Numbered from the stretch's first letter, positions 13,515 to 22,696 are shown. The stretch is DNA of 37,311 nucleotides from Nitriliruptoraceae bacterium (GCA_003561535.1 PWWI01000268.1:1-37311); one strand, 5' to 3'. Made by a program: numbers and translations. The notes: a model not told the origin generated them from the sequence alone.

Positions 13515-14969
13515 TCAGCCCTCCCGACCGCCCTCGGCGGCGCCGGCCGTCGCCGTTGCTGCGGACGCGGCCTCCCGGATCGCCGACACCGCCCGTGAGA
13601 GGGTGTCCTCGCTCGTGCGGTGGCTCAGCACGGCCAACCGCAGCACCACCCGCCCGTCGAGCACGGTGGAGGACAGCCGGACGTGCCCGTCGGCGTGGAT
13701 CCGGGCGAGCGCGCGGTCCTGGGACGCGTCGTCCCCGGGGACCCGGAAGGTCAGGATGGACAGCTCCGGTGCGGAGACCACCTCGACGTGGTCGTCGCCC
13801 ACGAGCTCCTCCGACGCCCACCGCGCGAGGTCCAGCGCGCGGTCCAGGGCGGCAGTGAAGGCGTCGGTGCCGTGCAACATCAAGGGCAGCCACAGCCGCA
13901 GACCCCGCCACTCCCGGGTCAGCTCCGGGCCCAGCGCGCTGAAGTCGGGGAGCGCCGGCGGCTCCTCCTCGGCGTCCCGCAGGTAGTCGGCCTCCTCGGC
14001 GAAGGAGGCGGCGAGGTGCGCTCGATCGCGCACCAGCAGTGCCCCCGTGCCGAAGGGCAGGAACAGCGACTTGTGGGGGTCGAGGGTGATCGAATCCGCC
14101 CGCTCGATGCCAGCCAGGAGCTGCCGGCCTCGCTCGGTGAGCTGGAAGAACCCGCCGTAGGCGGCGTCGACGTGGAACCACACGCCATGCTCTCGGGCGA
14201 CGTCGGCGAGCTCGTGCAACGGGTCGATCGACCCGGTGTTGGTGGTCCCGGCGGCGCCCACCACCGCCACCGGCACGAGCCCGTCCGCCAGGTCCTGCTT
14301 GATGGCGATCCGCACAGCCTCCGGATCGAGCCGCAGGCCATCCGCGGAGGTGCAGACCCGCACCTGCTCGTCGGTGAAGCCCGCGATGCGCGCCGCCTTG
14401 CGCACCGAGGCGTGGGCGTGCTGACCGACGTAGAGACAGGCCCTGTCGACGGCGCCTCGCGCGTGGGCGTCGCGGGCGGCGACCACCGCGGTCAGGTTCG
14501 CGGCGGAGCCTCCCGACAGCAGCAGCCCCTGGGCCGTGTCGGGCAGGCCGAACAGCTCCGTGAGCCAGCTCAGCACCCCCTGCTCGAGGGCCACGGCCGC
14601 GGGGGTGAAGGCCGACAGGCCGGTGTAGCGGTTGGCCACCCCGCCGATGAGGTCCGCCACGGCGGCGGTCAACAAGCCGGAGCCGGGGATGTAGGCCAGC
14701 TCCCCGGGCGCGGCGTTGTCGGCGCCGGTGGCCAGCACCGAGCCGATCGTGGCCAGCGCGTCCTCCACCGGCGTCGGGGACGCGGGCGGTCGCGCTGTCA
14801 GCAACTGACGCGTCAGGTCGTCGCCGCGGGGGTGGCCCAGCACGTCCCCGTCACGGTGGGCCGTCATCAGCGCCCGAACGAGCCCTCCAGCCGCCGCGAG
14901 CAGCTCATCGGTCTGCCTCGGCGACGGGTCCAGCGCCGACAGCTCGCCCGCTCGCTCGGCCTGCGACAT
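13515..14969 (-). CDS. Pyridoxal-phosphate-dependent amino acid decarboxylase (group II)
   Basis: A 484-residue cytosolic enzyme of the aromatic amino acid / glutamate / diaminobutyrate decarboxylase superfamily. The PLP lysine is Lys300 in DPHKSLFLPFG; Asp268 in WFHVDAAYGG binds the pyridine nitrogen; His184/186 in GQHAHASVRKAA supplies the ring-stacking histidine; SGGSAANLTAV near 152 and GAAGTTNTGSIDP near 238 hold phosphate. Length fits the AADC-like branch. Which amino acid it uses cannot be read reliably. ATG at 14969 follows GAGAGGG. It diverges from an Lrp/AsnC gene, and a perfect palindrome covers its probable -10 box, so control by that amino-acid-sensing regulator is likely. Its leader can form a 7-bp hairpin at 14997-15014. 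Confidence 0.92.
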   Translation of the reverse strand: MSQAERAGELSALDPSPRQTDELLAAAGGLVRALMTAHRDGDVLGHPRGDDLTRQLLTARPPASPTPVEDALATIGSVLATGADNAAPGELAYIPGSGLLTAAVADLIGGVANRYTGLSAFTPAAVALEQGVLSWLTELFGLPDTAQGLLLSGGSAANLTAVVAARDAHARGAVDRACLYVGQHAHASVRKAARIAGFTDEQVRVCTSADGLRLDPEAVRIAIKQDLADGLVPVAVVGAAGTTNTGSIDPLHELADVAREHGVWFHVDAAYGGFFQLTERGRQLLAGIERADSITLDPHKSLFLPFGTGALLVRDRAHLAASFAEEADYLRDAEEEPPALPDFSALGPELTREWRGLRLWLPLMLHGTDAFTAALDRALDLARWASEELVGDDHVEVVSAPELSILTFRVPGDDASQDRALARIHADGHVRLSSTVLDGRVVLRLAVLSHRTSEDTLSRAVSAIREAASAATATAGAAEGGREG

Positions 14970-14996
14970 CCACGCACCCTCTCGACGTTGGCTCCT

Positions 14997-15014
14997 GGCG
15001 GCGTTTGCGCCGCC
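14997..15014 (-). promoter_or_regulatory. Hairpin in the decarboxylase mRNA leader
   Basis: GGCGGCG at 14997-15003 pairs with CGCCGCC at 15008-15014 around a four-base loop, between the probable promoter and the ribosome binding site. It could act as an attenuator or stabiliser; no evidence decides. Confidence 0.35.
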
Positions 15015-15023
15015 GCAGTCGAC

Positions 15024-15041
15024 AGCGTACGGAGCCGTACG
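15024..15041. promoter_or_regulatory. Decarboxylase -10 box overlapped by a perfect palindrome (putative Lrp operator)
   Basis: On the minus strand TACGCT (15024-15029) is a good TAnnnT -10 box, about 55 bases upstream of the decarboxylase ATG. The palindrome CGTACGG-AG-CCGTACG at 15026-15041 overlaps it. Lrp/AsnC proteins bind short dyads of this kind in the divergent intergenic region, so this is the best operator candidate. Confidence 0.55.
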
Positions 15042-15073
15042 AAGTGTCGGCCCCGATCACGAATATCTCGACG

Positions 15074-15088
15074 TACTGTCCGTAGAAT
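15074..15088 (+). promoter_or_regulatory. lrp-type gene -10 box with a second dyad
   Basis: TAGAAT at 15083-15088 (five of six to TATAAT) lies 49 bases upstream of the regulator's ATG in the most AT-rich stretch of the window. A TAC-N5-GTA dyad at 15074-15084 overlaps it and echoes the TAC/GTA core of the palindrome at 15026-15041, suggesting autoregulation. No clear -35. Confidence 0.5.
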
Positions 15089-15137
15089 AGGAAAGGATAT
15101 GACAAGCTGTTCTTCTCATCGACCGAAAGAGGCTGAC

Positions 15138-15608
15138 ATGTCCAGCACGCTCGACGTGATCGACCAGCAGCTGCTCGCCGCGCTGCGGGTCGACGGCCGG
15201 CGATCGATCACCGCACTGGCGGCAGAGCTCCACCTGTCACGCAGCGCCGTCCACGCCCGGCTCGACCGGCTCGAGGAGGACGGGGTCCTCAAGGGCTTCG
15301 CACCGGTGGTGGACCCCGCCACCGTCGGCGGGAGCATCGCTGCCTTCGTCCTGCTGTCGGGTGGTCCCGGCTCCCGCCTGGAACTCGGGCCGCTCCGGGC
15401 CCAGCTGCACGCCCTGCCCCACGTGGAGTACGCAGCGCTGGTCACCGGGGAGGCCGACGTGCTGCTGCTGGTGCGTACCGACTCGCTGGAGCAGCTGCGG
15501 GGCTTCCTGCTCGAGGAGCTGGCAGCGGTGACCGGGCTGCGCGGCACGCTGACCCTGCTCGTCCTCGACGAGGTGATCCGTCGCCCCTTCCTGCTCCCGG
15601 GCGAGTAG
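15138..15608 (+). CDS. Lrp/AsnC-family transcriptional regulator
   Basis: A 156-residue DNA-binding regulator. ATG at 15138 has AGAGG upstream; the open frame extends far back on the plus strand but that is antisense to the decarboxylase. Residues 5-60 form the winged helix-turn-helix: DVIDQQLLAALRVDGR, then ITALAAELHLSRSAVHARLDRLEEDGVL, with the recognition helix about 36-47. Residues 65-145 form the RAM ligand-binding and octamer-forming domain (VEYAALVTGEADVLLLV). Such regulators sense an amino acid. Divergence from a PLP decarboxylase with shared palindromes suggests it controls that gene and itself, the effector perhaps being the decarboxylase substrate (inference). Confidence 0.93.
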   Translation: MSSTLDVIDQQLLAALRVDGRRSITALAAELHLSRSAVHARLDRLEEDGVLKGFAPVVDPATVGGSIAAFVLLSGGPGSRLELGPLRAQLHALPHVEYAALVTGEADVLLLVRTDSLEQLRGFLLEELAAVTGLRGTLTLLVLDEVIRRPFLLPGE

Positions 15609-15628
15609 TGGTGGCGCGGTCATCCGCG

Positions 15629-17017
15629 TCAGTCGGGCAGGCGGACCCCCGGGTTGAGCAGGCCCGCGGGATCGAAGGCCCGCGCCGTGGCGCGCATGGC
15701 GGCCACCTCGTCGGCACTGCGGCTGCGGGGGACCCACGCGCGCTTCTGCACGCCGACGCCGTGCTCGCCGTCGGGGCGCCCGCCCGCGGCGACCACCGCA
15801 GCGCACACCGCATCCTCCACCGCCGTCACCCACGGGGTCGGCACGCCCAGCAGGTTGACGTGGAGGTCCCCGACACCGAGGTGGCCGAACACCACCACCT
15901 CGCAGCTCTCACCTCCGGCGCCACGGACGATGGCCGGGAGGCCGTCGACGAAGCCGGCGAGCGCAGCGAGGGGCACCACCACGTCCAGCTTGACCACCGG
16001 CCCCGCCGCGGCCAGCGCCTCGGTGTGGGCCTCCCGTAGCTGCCACAACCGGGTCCGGTCGGCGGCGTCCACGCCGACCAGGGCGTCCAGGACCCCCGGG
16101 TCACCCTCTGCGGCCGCACCGACCGCGGCCACGAGCCGATCGGCGACCGGGTCGGCCCCGGCGACCTCGACCAGCACCGCCGCGGGCGGCGTCACCGCGA
16201 AGGGTGGACGCTGTCCCGTTCCCTGGACCACCCGACGCAGCCCCTCGGCCTGGACCAGCTCGCTGGCCTCCAGCGGACCGGCCACCCGGACGATCACCTC
16301 CTGGGCCCGCAGGGCGGCAGCGACGTCGCTGACGGCCAGCAGCGCGACCGCGCGGTGGCGTGGCGGCTGCAGGAGCCGGAGCCTCGCCGAGGTGATCAGC
16401 GCCAGCGTCCCCTCGCTGCCGATCACGCTCCCCAGGTCCGCCGGCTCACCCGAGGGCCCGCCACCGTCGCCGACCCCTCCCTCCACGATCCGACCGTCGG
16501 CCAGCACGACCTCCAGGCGTCGCACCTGCGCCCGGGTGGCGCCGTAGCGCACGACCCGGATGCCGCCGGCGTCGGTGGCGATGGTGCCGCCGATCGTCGC
16601 GGAGTCGCGGGCGGCCAGGTCCACGCCGTAGGCCAGCCCGGCCGCGGCGGCGTGCTCCTGCACCGCGGCCAGGGTCGCACCGGCGCCGACGGTGACCTCG
16701 CGGGCGTCCACGCCCACCGGTCCCAGGTCGTCCAGCCGGGTCAGCGAGACCACCACCTCGCCGTCCCGCGGGACGCTCCCGCCGACCAGCCCGGTGTTGC
16801 CGCCCTGAGGCACGATCGCCGCACCCTGGTCCGCGCAGGCGGTGACCACGGCGGCGACCTCGGCGGTGTCGGCGGGCCGCACCACCGCCCTCGCCCGCCC
16901 CTGCCACCGTCCCGTCCAGTCGGTCTCGAACGCCGCGCAGGACCCGGGGTCGTCGAGCACCTGGGTCGGGCCCACGACCTCCGCCAGCCGCGCGACGAGG
17001 GGGTCGGCGGTGGTCAC
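15629..17017 (-). CDS. FAD-linked dehydrogenase, GlcD/D-lactate/D-2-hydroxyglutarate type
   Basis: A 462-residue flavoprotein of the VAO/PCMH family that oxidises a 2-hydroxy acid. GTG at 17017 overlaps the hemW stop by four bases. The FAD-binding half shows VVRPADTAEVAAVV and the pyrophosphate loop PQGGNTGLVGGSVP (about 70-83), then ATIGGTIATDAGGIR and GSEGTLALIT. The C-terminal cap has GHLGVGDLHVN near residue 378 and DGEHGVGVQKR near 418. The family consensus GHxGDGNxH keeps both metal-binding His here, but Asp and Asn read Val and Asp, so the active site may be tuned differently. Substrate is not decidable. Co-transcription with hemW is likely from the overlap, although a functional link is not obvious. 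Confidence 0.88.
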   Translation of the reverse strand: MTTADPLVARLAEVVGPTQVLDDPGSCAAFETDWTGRWQGRARAVVRPADTAEVAAVVTACADQGAAIVPQGGNTGLVGGSVPRDGEVVVSLTRLDDLGPVGVDAREVTVGAGATLAAVQEHAAAAGLAYGVDLAARDSATIGGTIATDAGGIRVVRYGATRAQVRRLEVVLADGRIVEGGVGDGGGPSGEPADLGSVIGSEGTLALITSARLRLLQPPRHRAVALLAVSDVAAALRAQEVIVRVAGPLEASELVQAEGLRRVVQGTGQRPPFAVTPPAAVLVEVAGADPVADRLVAAVGAAAEGDPGVLDALVGVDAADRTRLWQLREAHTEALAAAGPVVKLDVVVPLAALAGFVDGLPAIVRGAGGESCEVVVFGHLGVGDLHVNLLGVPTPWVTAVEDAVCAAVVAAGGRPDGEHGVGVQKRAWVPRSRSADEVAAMRATARAFDPAGLLNPGVRLPD

Positions 17018-18309
17018 GCCGTCAGCCGGTCGACCGCATCGTCCAGCAGGAACCAGCCCGCCTCGGTGCACCGCAGGCGCCCGCAGGCGATCTCGACCAG
17101 ACCGGCGGCCAGCGCGTCCTCCAGGGCGAGGGGCTGGATCGGCGGGAGGTCACCCGGGTGGAGCCCCTCCCGGACCCTGAGTCCCAGGAACAGCCGTTCC
17201 GCGGCACGCTGGGCGTCGTCGAGGACCTCCGAACCGGCCAGCGGGGTAGCACCCTCCCCCCAGGCGCGCCCCCCCGCCGACGTCACGGCGTGGACGTAGC
17301 GGGGGGCGCTGCGGGTGCTCCACCAGCGGCGGCCAGCGAGGTGGCCGTGGGCCCCCGCCCCGACGCCGAGGTAGTCGCCGTGCCGCCAGTAGAGCAGGTT
17401 GTGGCGGCTCCTCGACCGGCTCCCGCGGGCGAGGTTGGACACCTCGTAGTGCTCGAAGCCGCCGGCGCCGAGGACCTGCTGCAGCGCCGCGAACCGCTGG
17501 GCCTGGACGTCCTCGTCGACGTCGGGCAGCAGGCCCCTGGCCACCCGTCGGCCGAAGGGGGTGCCGTCGTGGATCGTCAACGCGTAGGCGGAGACGTGGT
17601 CGACGTCGGCGCTCAGGACCCGGGCGAGGGTGTCGTCCCACTCCTCGGCGGTCTCACCGGGGGTGCCGTAGATGAGGTCGAGGCTGATCTCGGCGATGCC
17701 GGCTTCCCGGGCCATCGCCGCGGCCCGGAGCGGCCCCGCCGGGGTGTGCTCGCGCTCCAGGGTCGCGAGCACGTGGGGGGTGAAGGACTGGGCCCCGATC
17801 GACACGCGGGTGACGCCGACGGCGGCCAGGGTCTCGAACAGCTCGACCGAGGCGGTCTCGGGGTTGGCCTCCACGGTCACCTCGGCGTCGGCGGCGAGGT
17901 CGAGCTCCTCCCCCACCGAGGCGATCACCGATGCCAGACGCTCCGGCGACAGCAGGGTCGGGGTGCCACCGCCGACGAACACGCTGGTGACCACGGGCCA
18001 CCGATCGTCGAGGTGCTCGGCGTCCGGCGGCGCGTGGGCACGGCGGCCGGCGGCGACCTGCCGGGCGAGGTCGGTCCGGATCGCTGCGACGTACCGGCCC
18101 TCGAGGTCGTCCCGGCGCGCGGGGTCCAGGCCGCCGACCGCGGCGACGGCGAAGTCGCAGTACCCGCAGCGGTGGTGACAGAAGGGCACGTGGAGGTAGA
18201 CCCCGAACCCCGCGGCAGGCCCGCACTCCACCGGGGACCTCACCCAGTCCCGGTCACCGGCCCGGGCGGCCGGGGTCGTGACCACGCGCGGCGGGGACAC
18301 CGGGCTCAC
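17014..18309 (-). CDS. hemW: Radical SAM heme chaperone HemW (coproporphyrinogen oxidase-like)
   Basis: A 431-residue radical SAM protein. The cluster-binding cysteines are Cys44, Cys48 and Cys51 in VPFCHHRCGYCDF (CxxxCxxC), preceded by YLHV as in HemW/HemN. VFVGGGTPTLL near 108 is the SAM-binding GGGTPT motif, and ISLDLIYGTPGET near 207 and the C-terminal HemN-like domain follow. Proteins of this form were long annotated as oxygen-independent coproporphyrinogen III oxidase but act as heme chaperones. GTG at 18309 overlaps the TGA of the DUF1269 gene by four bases. Position just downstream of lepA is a widespread bacterial gene order and supports hemW over hemN. The first 30 residues are a non-conserved extension. 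Confidence 0.93.
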   Translation of the reverse strand: MSPVSPPRVVTTPAARAGDRDWVRSPVECGPAAGFGVYLHVPFCHHRCGYCDFAVAAVGGLDPARRDDLEGRYVAAIRTDLARQVAAGRRAHAPPDAEHLDDRWPVVTSVFVGGGTPTLLSPERLASVIASVGEELDLAADAEVTVEANPETASVELFETLAAVGVTRVSIGAQSFTPHVLATLEREHTPAGPLRAAAMAREAGIAEISLDLIYGTPGETAEEWDDTLARVLSADVDHVSAYALTIHDGTPFGRRVARGLLPDVDEDVQAQRFAALQQVLGAGGFEHYEVSNLARGSRSRSRHNLLYWRHGDYLGVGAGAHGHLAGRRWWSTRSAPRYVHAVTSAGGRAWGEGATPLAGSEVLDDAQRAAERLFLGLRVREGLHPGDLPPIQPLALEDALAAGLVEIACGRLRCTEAGWFLLDDAVDRLTA

Positions 18310-18971
18310 ACGGCGTCCCAGGGATCCACGGCCAGCCTGGCACGGACCTCCTCGACCAGCGCCGGATCGGCGGTGGCGGCCAGGATCCGGCCCGGGAACC
18401 GGGACACCTCGTGCAGCGCGCGCATGCGGTGGCAGTCCTCGACCAGCAGGAACAGCGCGGCATCGCCCTCGGCGAGCTCCTCACCCATGCGCTTCATCTC
18501 GTCGTCGTCGATGCCGAAGTCGCGGAGCTTGGCGAACAACCCCCCGGCCGCCGCCCCCAACGCCCCACCGACCAGGGGCCCTCCCGGACCCAGGAACAGC
18601 CCCGCCAGGATCCCGATCCACGCCCCACCGACCGCGCCCTGGGACGGGGAGACGTCCTTGGTCTGGGTGATCCGGACCCGTCCCCGCACCTTGGCGACGA
18701 TCGCCGCGTCCTCGAGCTTGAGCTGCTGCCGGGCCACGAGCCGCATCGAGGCCAGCAGGGCCTCCTGGGCCCGCAGCGAGGAGTCGAACACGAAGGCCCA
18801 CAGGTCGGCGTCCGAGCCCTCCGGGACGGCGTTGGCGTGGGCCACCACCGCCTGCTCGTCGGCGGTGAGCACCTCCTCGGCGTCCGCGGGTGCCAGCGCG
18901 TCATCGGCCGGTTCGGTGTCGGGGCCGTCTGCCCGCGGGTCCGCGCGCCCGGGCTGCTCCTGGTCGGTCAC
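18306..18971 (-). CDS. DUF1269-family membrane-associated protein
   Basis: A 221-residue protein. GTG at 18971 follows GAGGAGG by five bases. The first 45 residues are acidic and disordered. The conserved part runs from AFVFDSSLRAQEALL near 65 through KVRGRVRITQTKDVS, then a glycine-rich hydrophobic segment (about 117-150, GAWIGILAGLFLGPGGP and GGALGAAAGG), which may insert as one hairpin, then FGIDDDEMKRMGEEL and an ALFLLVED strand. These blocks match the DUF1269 family, whose function is unknown. It lies 30 bases after lepA and overlaps hemW by four bases, so all three appear co-transcribed. Confidence 0.82.
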   Translation of the reverse strand: MTDQEQPGRADPRADGPDTEPADDALAPADAEEVLTADEQAVVAHANAVPEGSDADLWAFVFDSSLRAQEALLASMRLVARQQLKLEDAAIVAKVRGRVRITQTKDVSPSQGAVGGAWIGILAGLFLGPGGPLVGGALGAAAGGLFAKLRDFGIDDDEMKRMGEELAEGDAALFLLVEDCHRMRALHEVSRFPGRILAATADPALVEEVRARLAVDPWDAV

Positions 18972-19001
18972 GTGGGCCTCCTCGCTCGGTGGCGCCGGTC
19001 G

Positions 19002-20855
19002 TCAGTCGCCGGTCCCGCCGCTGGTCCGCAGAGCCGAGACGAAGGCCTCCTGGGGCACCTCGACCGAGCCCACGGACTTCATCTTCTTCTTGCCTTCCTT
19101 CTGCTTCTCCAGCAGCTTTCGCTTGCGGGACACGTCGCCGCCGTAGCACTTGGCCAGCACGTCCTTGCGCTTGGCCTTGATGGTCTCCCGGGCGATGATC
19201 TTCGACCCGATCGCCGCCTGCACGGGGACGTCGAACAGCTGCCGGGGGATCAGCTCCTTCAGCTTCTCGGTCATCGACTTGCCGAAAGCGTAGGCCTCGT
19301 CCCGATGGACGATCGAGCTGAAGGCGTCCACCGGCTCGCCGTTGAGCAGCAGGTCGACGCGCACCAGATCGGCGGCGAGGTACTCGCCGCGCTCGTAGTC
19401 GAGGGAGGCGTAGCCACGGGTCCGGGACTTCAGCTGGTCGAAGAAGTCGGTGATGATCCCCGCGAGGGGCAGCTGGTAGCGCAGCTCCACGCGCTCCTCG
19501 GTGAGGTAGTCCATCGCGACCATGGTCCCGCGCCGGCCCTCGCACAGCTGCATCACGGACCCGACGTAGGTGGTCGGGGTCAGGATCATCGCGTTGACCG
19601 TCGGCTCACGGATCTCCGCGATGCGGTTCGGCTCGGGGAGATCCTGGGGGTTGGCCACCTCGATGACCTCGGGCTCGCCGGTGTCACCATCGACGACGCC
19701 CTCCAGGGTGACGCGGTACCGCACGCTGGGAGCGGTGGTGACCAGTGGGATGCTGAACTCCCGGTCGAGCCGCTCGGTGATGATCTCAAGGTGCAGCAGG
19801 CCGAGGAACCCGCACCGGAACCCGAACCCGAGCGCCGCGGAGGTCTCGGGCTCGAAGCTGAAGGACGCATCGTTCAGCCGCAGCTTGTCCAGGGCGTCCC
19901 GCAGCTGGGGGAAGTCGTCGGAGTCCACGGGGTACAGCCCCGAGAACACCATCGGGAGGGGTTCGCGGTAGCCAGGGAGCGGCCGCACGGTCCGAGCGCC
20001 GCGGCCGGCCAGGGTGATCGTGTCGCCGACCTTGGCCTCGCTGACCTCCTTGATCGCTGCCGAGAGCACGCCGACCTCACCGACACCGAGGGCGTCGATC
20101 GCCGTCTCCTCGGGGGCGTGGACGCCGAGGTCGTCGATCTCCCCCTCGAAACCGGTGGCCAGCAGGCGGATGCGATCCCCGGGTTTGAGCTCACCGTCGA
20201 CCACCCGGAGGTACACCAACGTCCCCCGGTAGGGGTCGTAGATCGAGTCGAAGATCAGCGCGCGGGTCGGGCCTTCGGGGTCGCCCTTCGGCGGCGGCAC
20301 CCGGTCGACGATGGCGTCCATCACCGCGACCACGCCCTCCCCGGTCTTGGCCGAGATGCGCAGGACGTCGCCGGGGTCGCCACCGATGATGGCCGCGATC
20401 TCCCGCGCCACCTCGTCGGGGCGGGCGGCGGGCAGGTCGATCTTGTTCAGGACCGGGATGATCTCCAGGTCCGCCTCGAGCGCCAGGTAGAGGTTGGCGA
20501 TCGTCTGCGCCTCCATGCCCTGGGCGGCGTCGACGAGCAGGACCGCACCCTCGCAGGCGTTCAGGGCCCGGGAGACCTCGTAGGAGAAGTCGACGTGCCC
20601 CGGGGTGTCGATCAGGTTCAGCAGGTACTCGTCGGCCACGTCGCCCAGTGGCTTGTAGGGCAGACGCGCGGTCTGGGCCTTGATGGTGATGCCACGCTCA
20701 CGCTCGATGTCCATCTTGTCGAGGTACTGCGAGCGCATGTGCCGGACGTCCACCAGTTCGGTCAGCTGCAGCATCCGGTCAGCCAGCGTCGACTTGCCGT
20801 GGTCCACGTGGGCCACGATGCAGAAGTTGCGGATGCGCTCGGTGCGGTAGGTCAC
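19002..20855 (-). CDS. lepA: Elongation factor 4 (LepA), ribosomal back-translocase GTPase
   Basis: A 617-residue translation GTPase that binds stalled or mistranslocated ribosomes. GTG at 20855 gives the expected N-terminus ([21 protein letters not shown]); no good ribosome binding site precedes it. G-motifs: AHVDHGKST at 15-23, [21 protein letters not shown], and ISAKTGEGV. The LepA-specific tail is complete and ends with the basic [20 protein letters not shown] block characteristic of the family. It is divergent from the alcohol dehydrogenase gene; a TACCCT box on the minus strand at 20952-20957 may be its -10, giving a leader of about 90 bases. It heads the lepA-DUF1269-hemW-FAD dehydrogenase run. 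Confidence 0.97.
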   Translation of the reverse strand: MTYRTERIRNFCIVAHVDHGKSTLADRMLQLTELVDVRHMRSQYLDKMDIERERGITIKAQTARLPYKPLGDVADEYLLNLIDTPGHVDFSYEVSRALNACEGAVLLVDAAQGMEAQTIANLYLALEADLEIIPVLNKIDLPAARPDEVAREIAAIIGGDPGDVLRISAKTGEGVVAVMDAIVDRVPPPKGDPEGPTRALIFDSIYDPYRGTLVYLRVVDGELKPGDRIRLLATGFEGEIDDLGVHAPEETAIDALGVGEVGVLSAAIKEVSEAKVGDTITLAGRGARTVRPLPGYREPLPMVFSGLYPVDSDDFPQLRDALDKLRLNDASFSFEPETSAALGFGFRCGFLGLLHLEIITERLDREFSIPLVTTAPSVRYRVTLEGVVDGDTGEPEVIEVANPQDLPEPNRIAEIREPTVNAMILTPTTYVGSVMQLCEGRRGTMVAMDYLTEERVELRYQLPLAGIITDFFDQLKSRTRGYASLDYERGEYLAADLVRVDLLLNGEPVDAFSSIVHRDEAYAFGKSMTEKLKELIPRQLFDVPVQAAIGSKIIARETIKAKRKDVLAKCYGGDVSRKRKLLEKQKEGKKKMKSVGSVEVPQEAFVSALRTSGGTGD

Positions 20856-21042
20856 GACGCGGAGGCGCCTTCCACGTCCGGTGGGGACGCATCGGGGGGC
20901 GAGACGGTGGACATCGGCGGGAACCCACACCGGTCCGTGGCTAGCGTTGGCAGGGTATCGGTGCGGTGGTGCCCGCCGACGTGGTGTGCGCCACGGCGTC
21001 CGCCGGCACCATCGCCGCCCGCAGGCGAGGTGGAGGAGCGAC

Positions 21043-22095
21043 GTGCAGGCGCTGGTGTTCGACGGTCCGGGGTGCATCCGCTACGACGCCGGGCGCCCCG
21101 ATCCCGAGCTGCGCACGCCCACCGACGCCATCGTGGACGTCGAGGTGGCCGGGCTCTGCGGCTCCGACCTCCACCCCTACCTGGGACGCGAGCCGGCGGG
21201 CAGCGGGGTCGTGCCCGGTCACGAGGTGGTCGGACGCATCAGTGCCGTCGGCGCCGAGGTGGCGGAGCGCCGGGTCGGTGACCGGGTCCTCGTCCCGTTC
21301 TCGACCTCCTGCGGCCGCTGTGCTCGATGTGAGGAGGGTCTGACCGCGCGCTGCGAACGGGGCGCGCTGTTCGGCTACGGCCCACCCGGTGACCCCGCCG
21401 GTGCGCTCGACGGCGGGCAGGCACAACGACTGCGGGTCCCCTGGGCGGACGCCACCCTGCGGCTCGTCCCCACCTGGATGGACGAACCCACCGCCCTGCT
21501 GTGCAGCGACAACCTGCCCACCGCCTGGGAGGCGGTGGCGCGAGCGGACCCCCGCCCCGGCCACCCCCTGGTCGTGGTGGGGCTCGGCACCGTCGGGCTG
21601 TGCGCGGTGGCCGTCGCGCGGGCCCAGGCAGCCGGACCGGTGGTGGCGATCGACCCCATCGCCGATCGGCGCGACCGTGCCGCCGCGCTCGGCGCCGACC
21701 TCGCGCTGGCCCCCGAGGACGCCCTCGAGGAGCCGCTGCTGGCCGGTGGGGTGTCCTCGGTGGTCGAGGCCTCCGGTAGCTCCGCCGGCCAACGTCTGGC
21801 CTTCACGGTCACCGCGCCGGGCGGGACCTGCTCGGTGATCGCCGTCCAGACCGCCGAGCGGTTCGCCCTCTCCCCGGCTGAGGCCTACGACCGCAACCTC
21901 ACCCTGCGGTTCGGTCGCGCCAACGTGCTTGCGACCCTGCCCCTGGTGCTGACGGCACTGGCCGACGGGCGCCTGCCCTCCCCCGCCCAGGTCTGCGTGA
22001 CCCACCCCGACGTCGCGCTCCGCGACGGCCCTAAGGCCTACGCCCGCTTCGCCGCACGGGAACCCGGGCTCGTCAAGATCGCCTTCCGCCCCTGA
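21043..22095 (+). CDS. Zinc-dependent medium-chain alcohol/sorbitol-type dehydrogenase
   Basis: A 350-residue NAD(P)-dependent oxidoreductase. GTG at 21043 follows GGAGGAG; the frame is open from 20881 but has no better start. Catalytic zinc ligands are Cys39 in GLCGSDLH, His60 and Glu61 in PGHEVVG; the structural zinc lobe has Cys90, 93, 96 and 104 ([15 protein letters not shown]). The Rossmann motif [11 protein letters not shown] near 180 is followed by an acidic Asp at VVAIDPI, which favours NAD over NADP. It belongs with MDR alcohol, threonine or polyol dehydrogenases; substrate unknown. It stands between the divergent lepA and the rpsT gene, and no pathway partner is adjacent. Confidence 0.92.
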   Translation: MQALVFDGPGCIRYDAGRPDPELRTPTDAIVDVEVAGLCGSDLHPYLGREPAGSGVVPGHEVVGRISAVGAEVAERRVGDRVLVPFSTSCGRCARCEEGLTARCERGALFGYGPPGDPAGALDGGQAQRLRVPWADATLRLVPTWMDEPTALLCSDNLPTAWEAVARADPRPGHPLVVVGLGTVGLCAVAVARAQAAGPVVAIDPIADRRDRAAALGADLALAPEDALEEPLLAGGVSSVVEASGSSAGQRLAFTVTAPGGTCSVIAVQTAERFALSPAEAYDRNLTLRFGRANVLATLPLVLTALADGRLPSPAQVCVTHPDVALRDGPKAYARFAAREPGLVKIAFRP

Positions 22096-22435
22096 CGCCG
22101 TGAGTGCCCCGGCATCGAGCCCGCTCAGCGGCGGGCACCGTGCGCGACGACCGCTCACCCCGGAGACCGGTTGCCGCGGCTACGAACCCGCTGGTACCGT
22201 TCCTCTTCGCCGTTCGTGAGCGGCTCGCCTGTCGTGCCCGACGACCCACTGGTACCCGGTCGGAGAGCCGCGCAGGGAGGTGGCCGCGTCCGGCAGCGTA
22301 GGGCTCGGCCCCGATCCCACCCCCCGCCGATCCACGCGATCGCCACCGGGCGCCATCGCCCTCCCACGAGCTCCGCCCACGCCAGATGCCACGCACCGCA
22401 ACCGCCGGTGCAGCAGCCCAAGGAACGAACCTCGT
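22096..22435 (+). promoter_or_regulatory. 340-base gap with rpsT promoter and long leader
   Basis: No gene is seen here. TTGCCG at 22171-22176, an 18-base spacer and TACCGT at 22195-22200 form a plausible promoter for rpsT, which would give a 5' leader of about 230 bases. The octamer CTGGTACC occurs at the -10 and again near 22250. In E. coli, S20 represses its own translation; such a long leader could serve that here, but no structure is evident enough to claim it. Confidence 0.45.
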
Positions 22436-22696
22436 ATGGCCAACATCCAGTCCCAGATGAAGCGCAACCGGCAGAACGAGACGCGCCGGGACCGCAACAA
22501 GCGCGTGCGTTCGGCCCTGAAGACCGACGTCCGCCGCTTCCGTGACGCCGTCACCGCGGGCGACAAGGACGCCGCGACCGAGGCTTTCCAGGTGGCGTCC
22601 CGGGCGCTGGACAAGGCCGCCAGCAAGGGCGTCCTGCACCGCAACACCGCCGCCAACCGCAAGTCCGGCATGGCGAAGCAGCTCGCCTCGCTGTGA
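22436..22696 (+). CDS. rpsT: 30S ribosomal protein S20
   Basis: An 86-residue very basic helical protein that binds 16S rRNA. ATG at 22436, with AAGGA ten bases upstream. The N-terminal [20 protein letters not shown], the [11 protein letters not shown] helix and the end block [19 protein letters not shown] are the family signature. Length is typical. In many actinobacteria rpsT lies between holA and lepA; here the alcohol dehydrogenase and a giant glutamate dehydrogenase separate them. A strong hairpin 44 bases past the stop ends the transcript. Confidence 0.97.
   Translation: MANIQSQMKRNRQNETRRDRNKRVRSALKTDVRRFRDAVTAGDKDAATEAFQVASRALDKAASKGVLHRNTAANRKSGMAKQLASL

Noticed and set aside
13620-15137. 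N-terminal extension of the Lrp regulator by about 500 residues
   Set aside because: It is antisense to the PLP decarboxylase; the regulator's own ATG at 15138 has a ribosome binding site and gives the standard length.
18411-21281. 956-codon open frame on the plus strand opposite lepA
   Set aside because: It is antisense to lepA, hemW-side genes with clear motifs; in very GC-rich DNA the opposite strand is often open. Low-complexity Gly/Asp/Val-rich, no family likeness.
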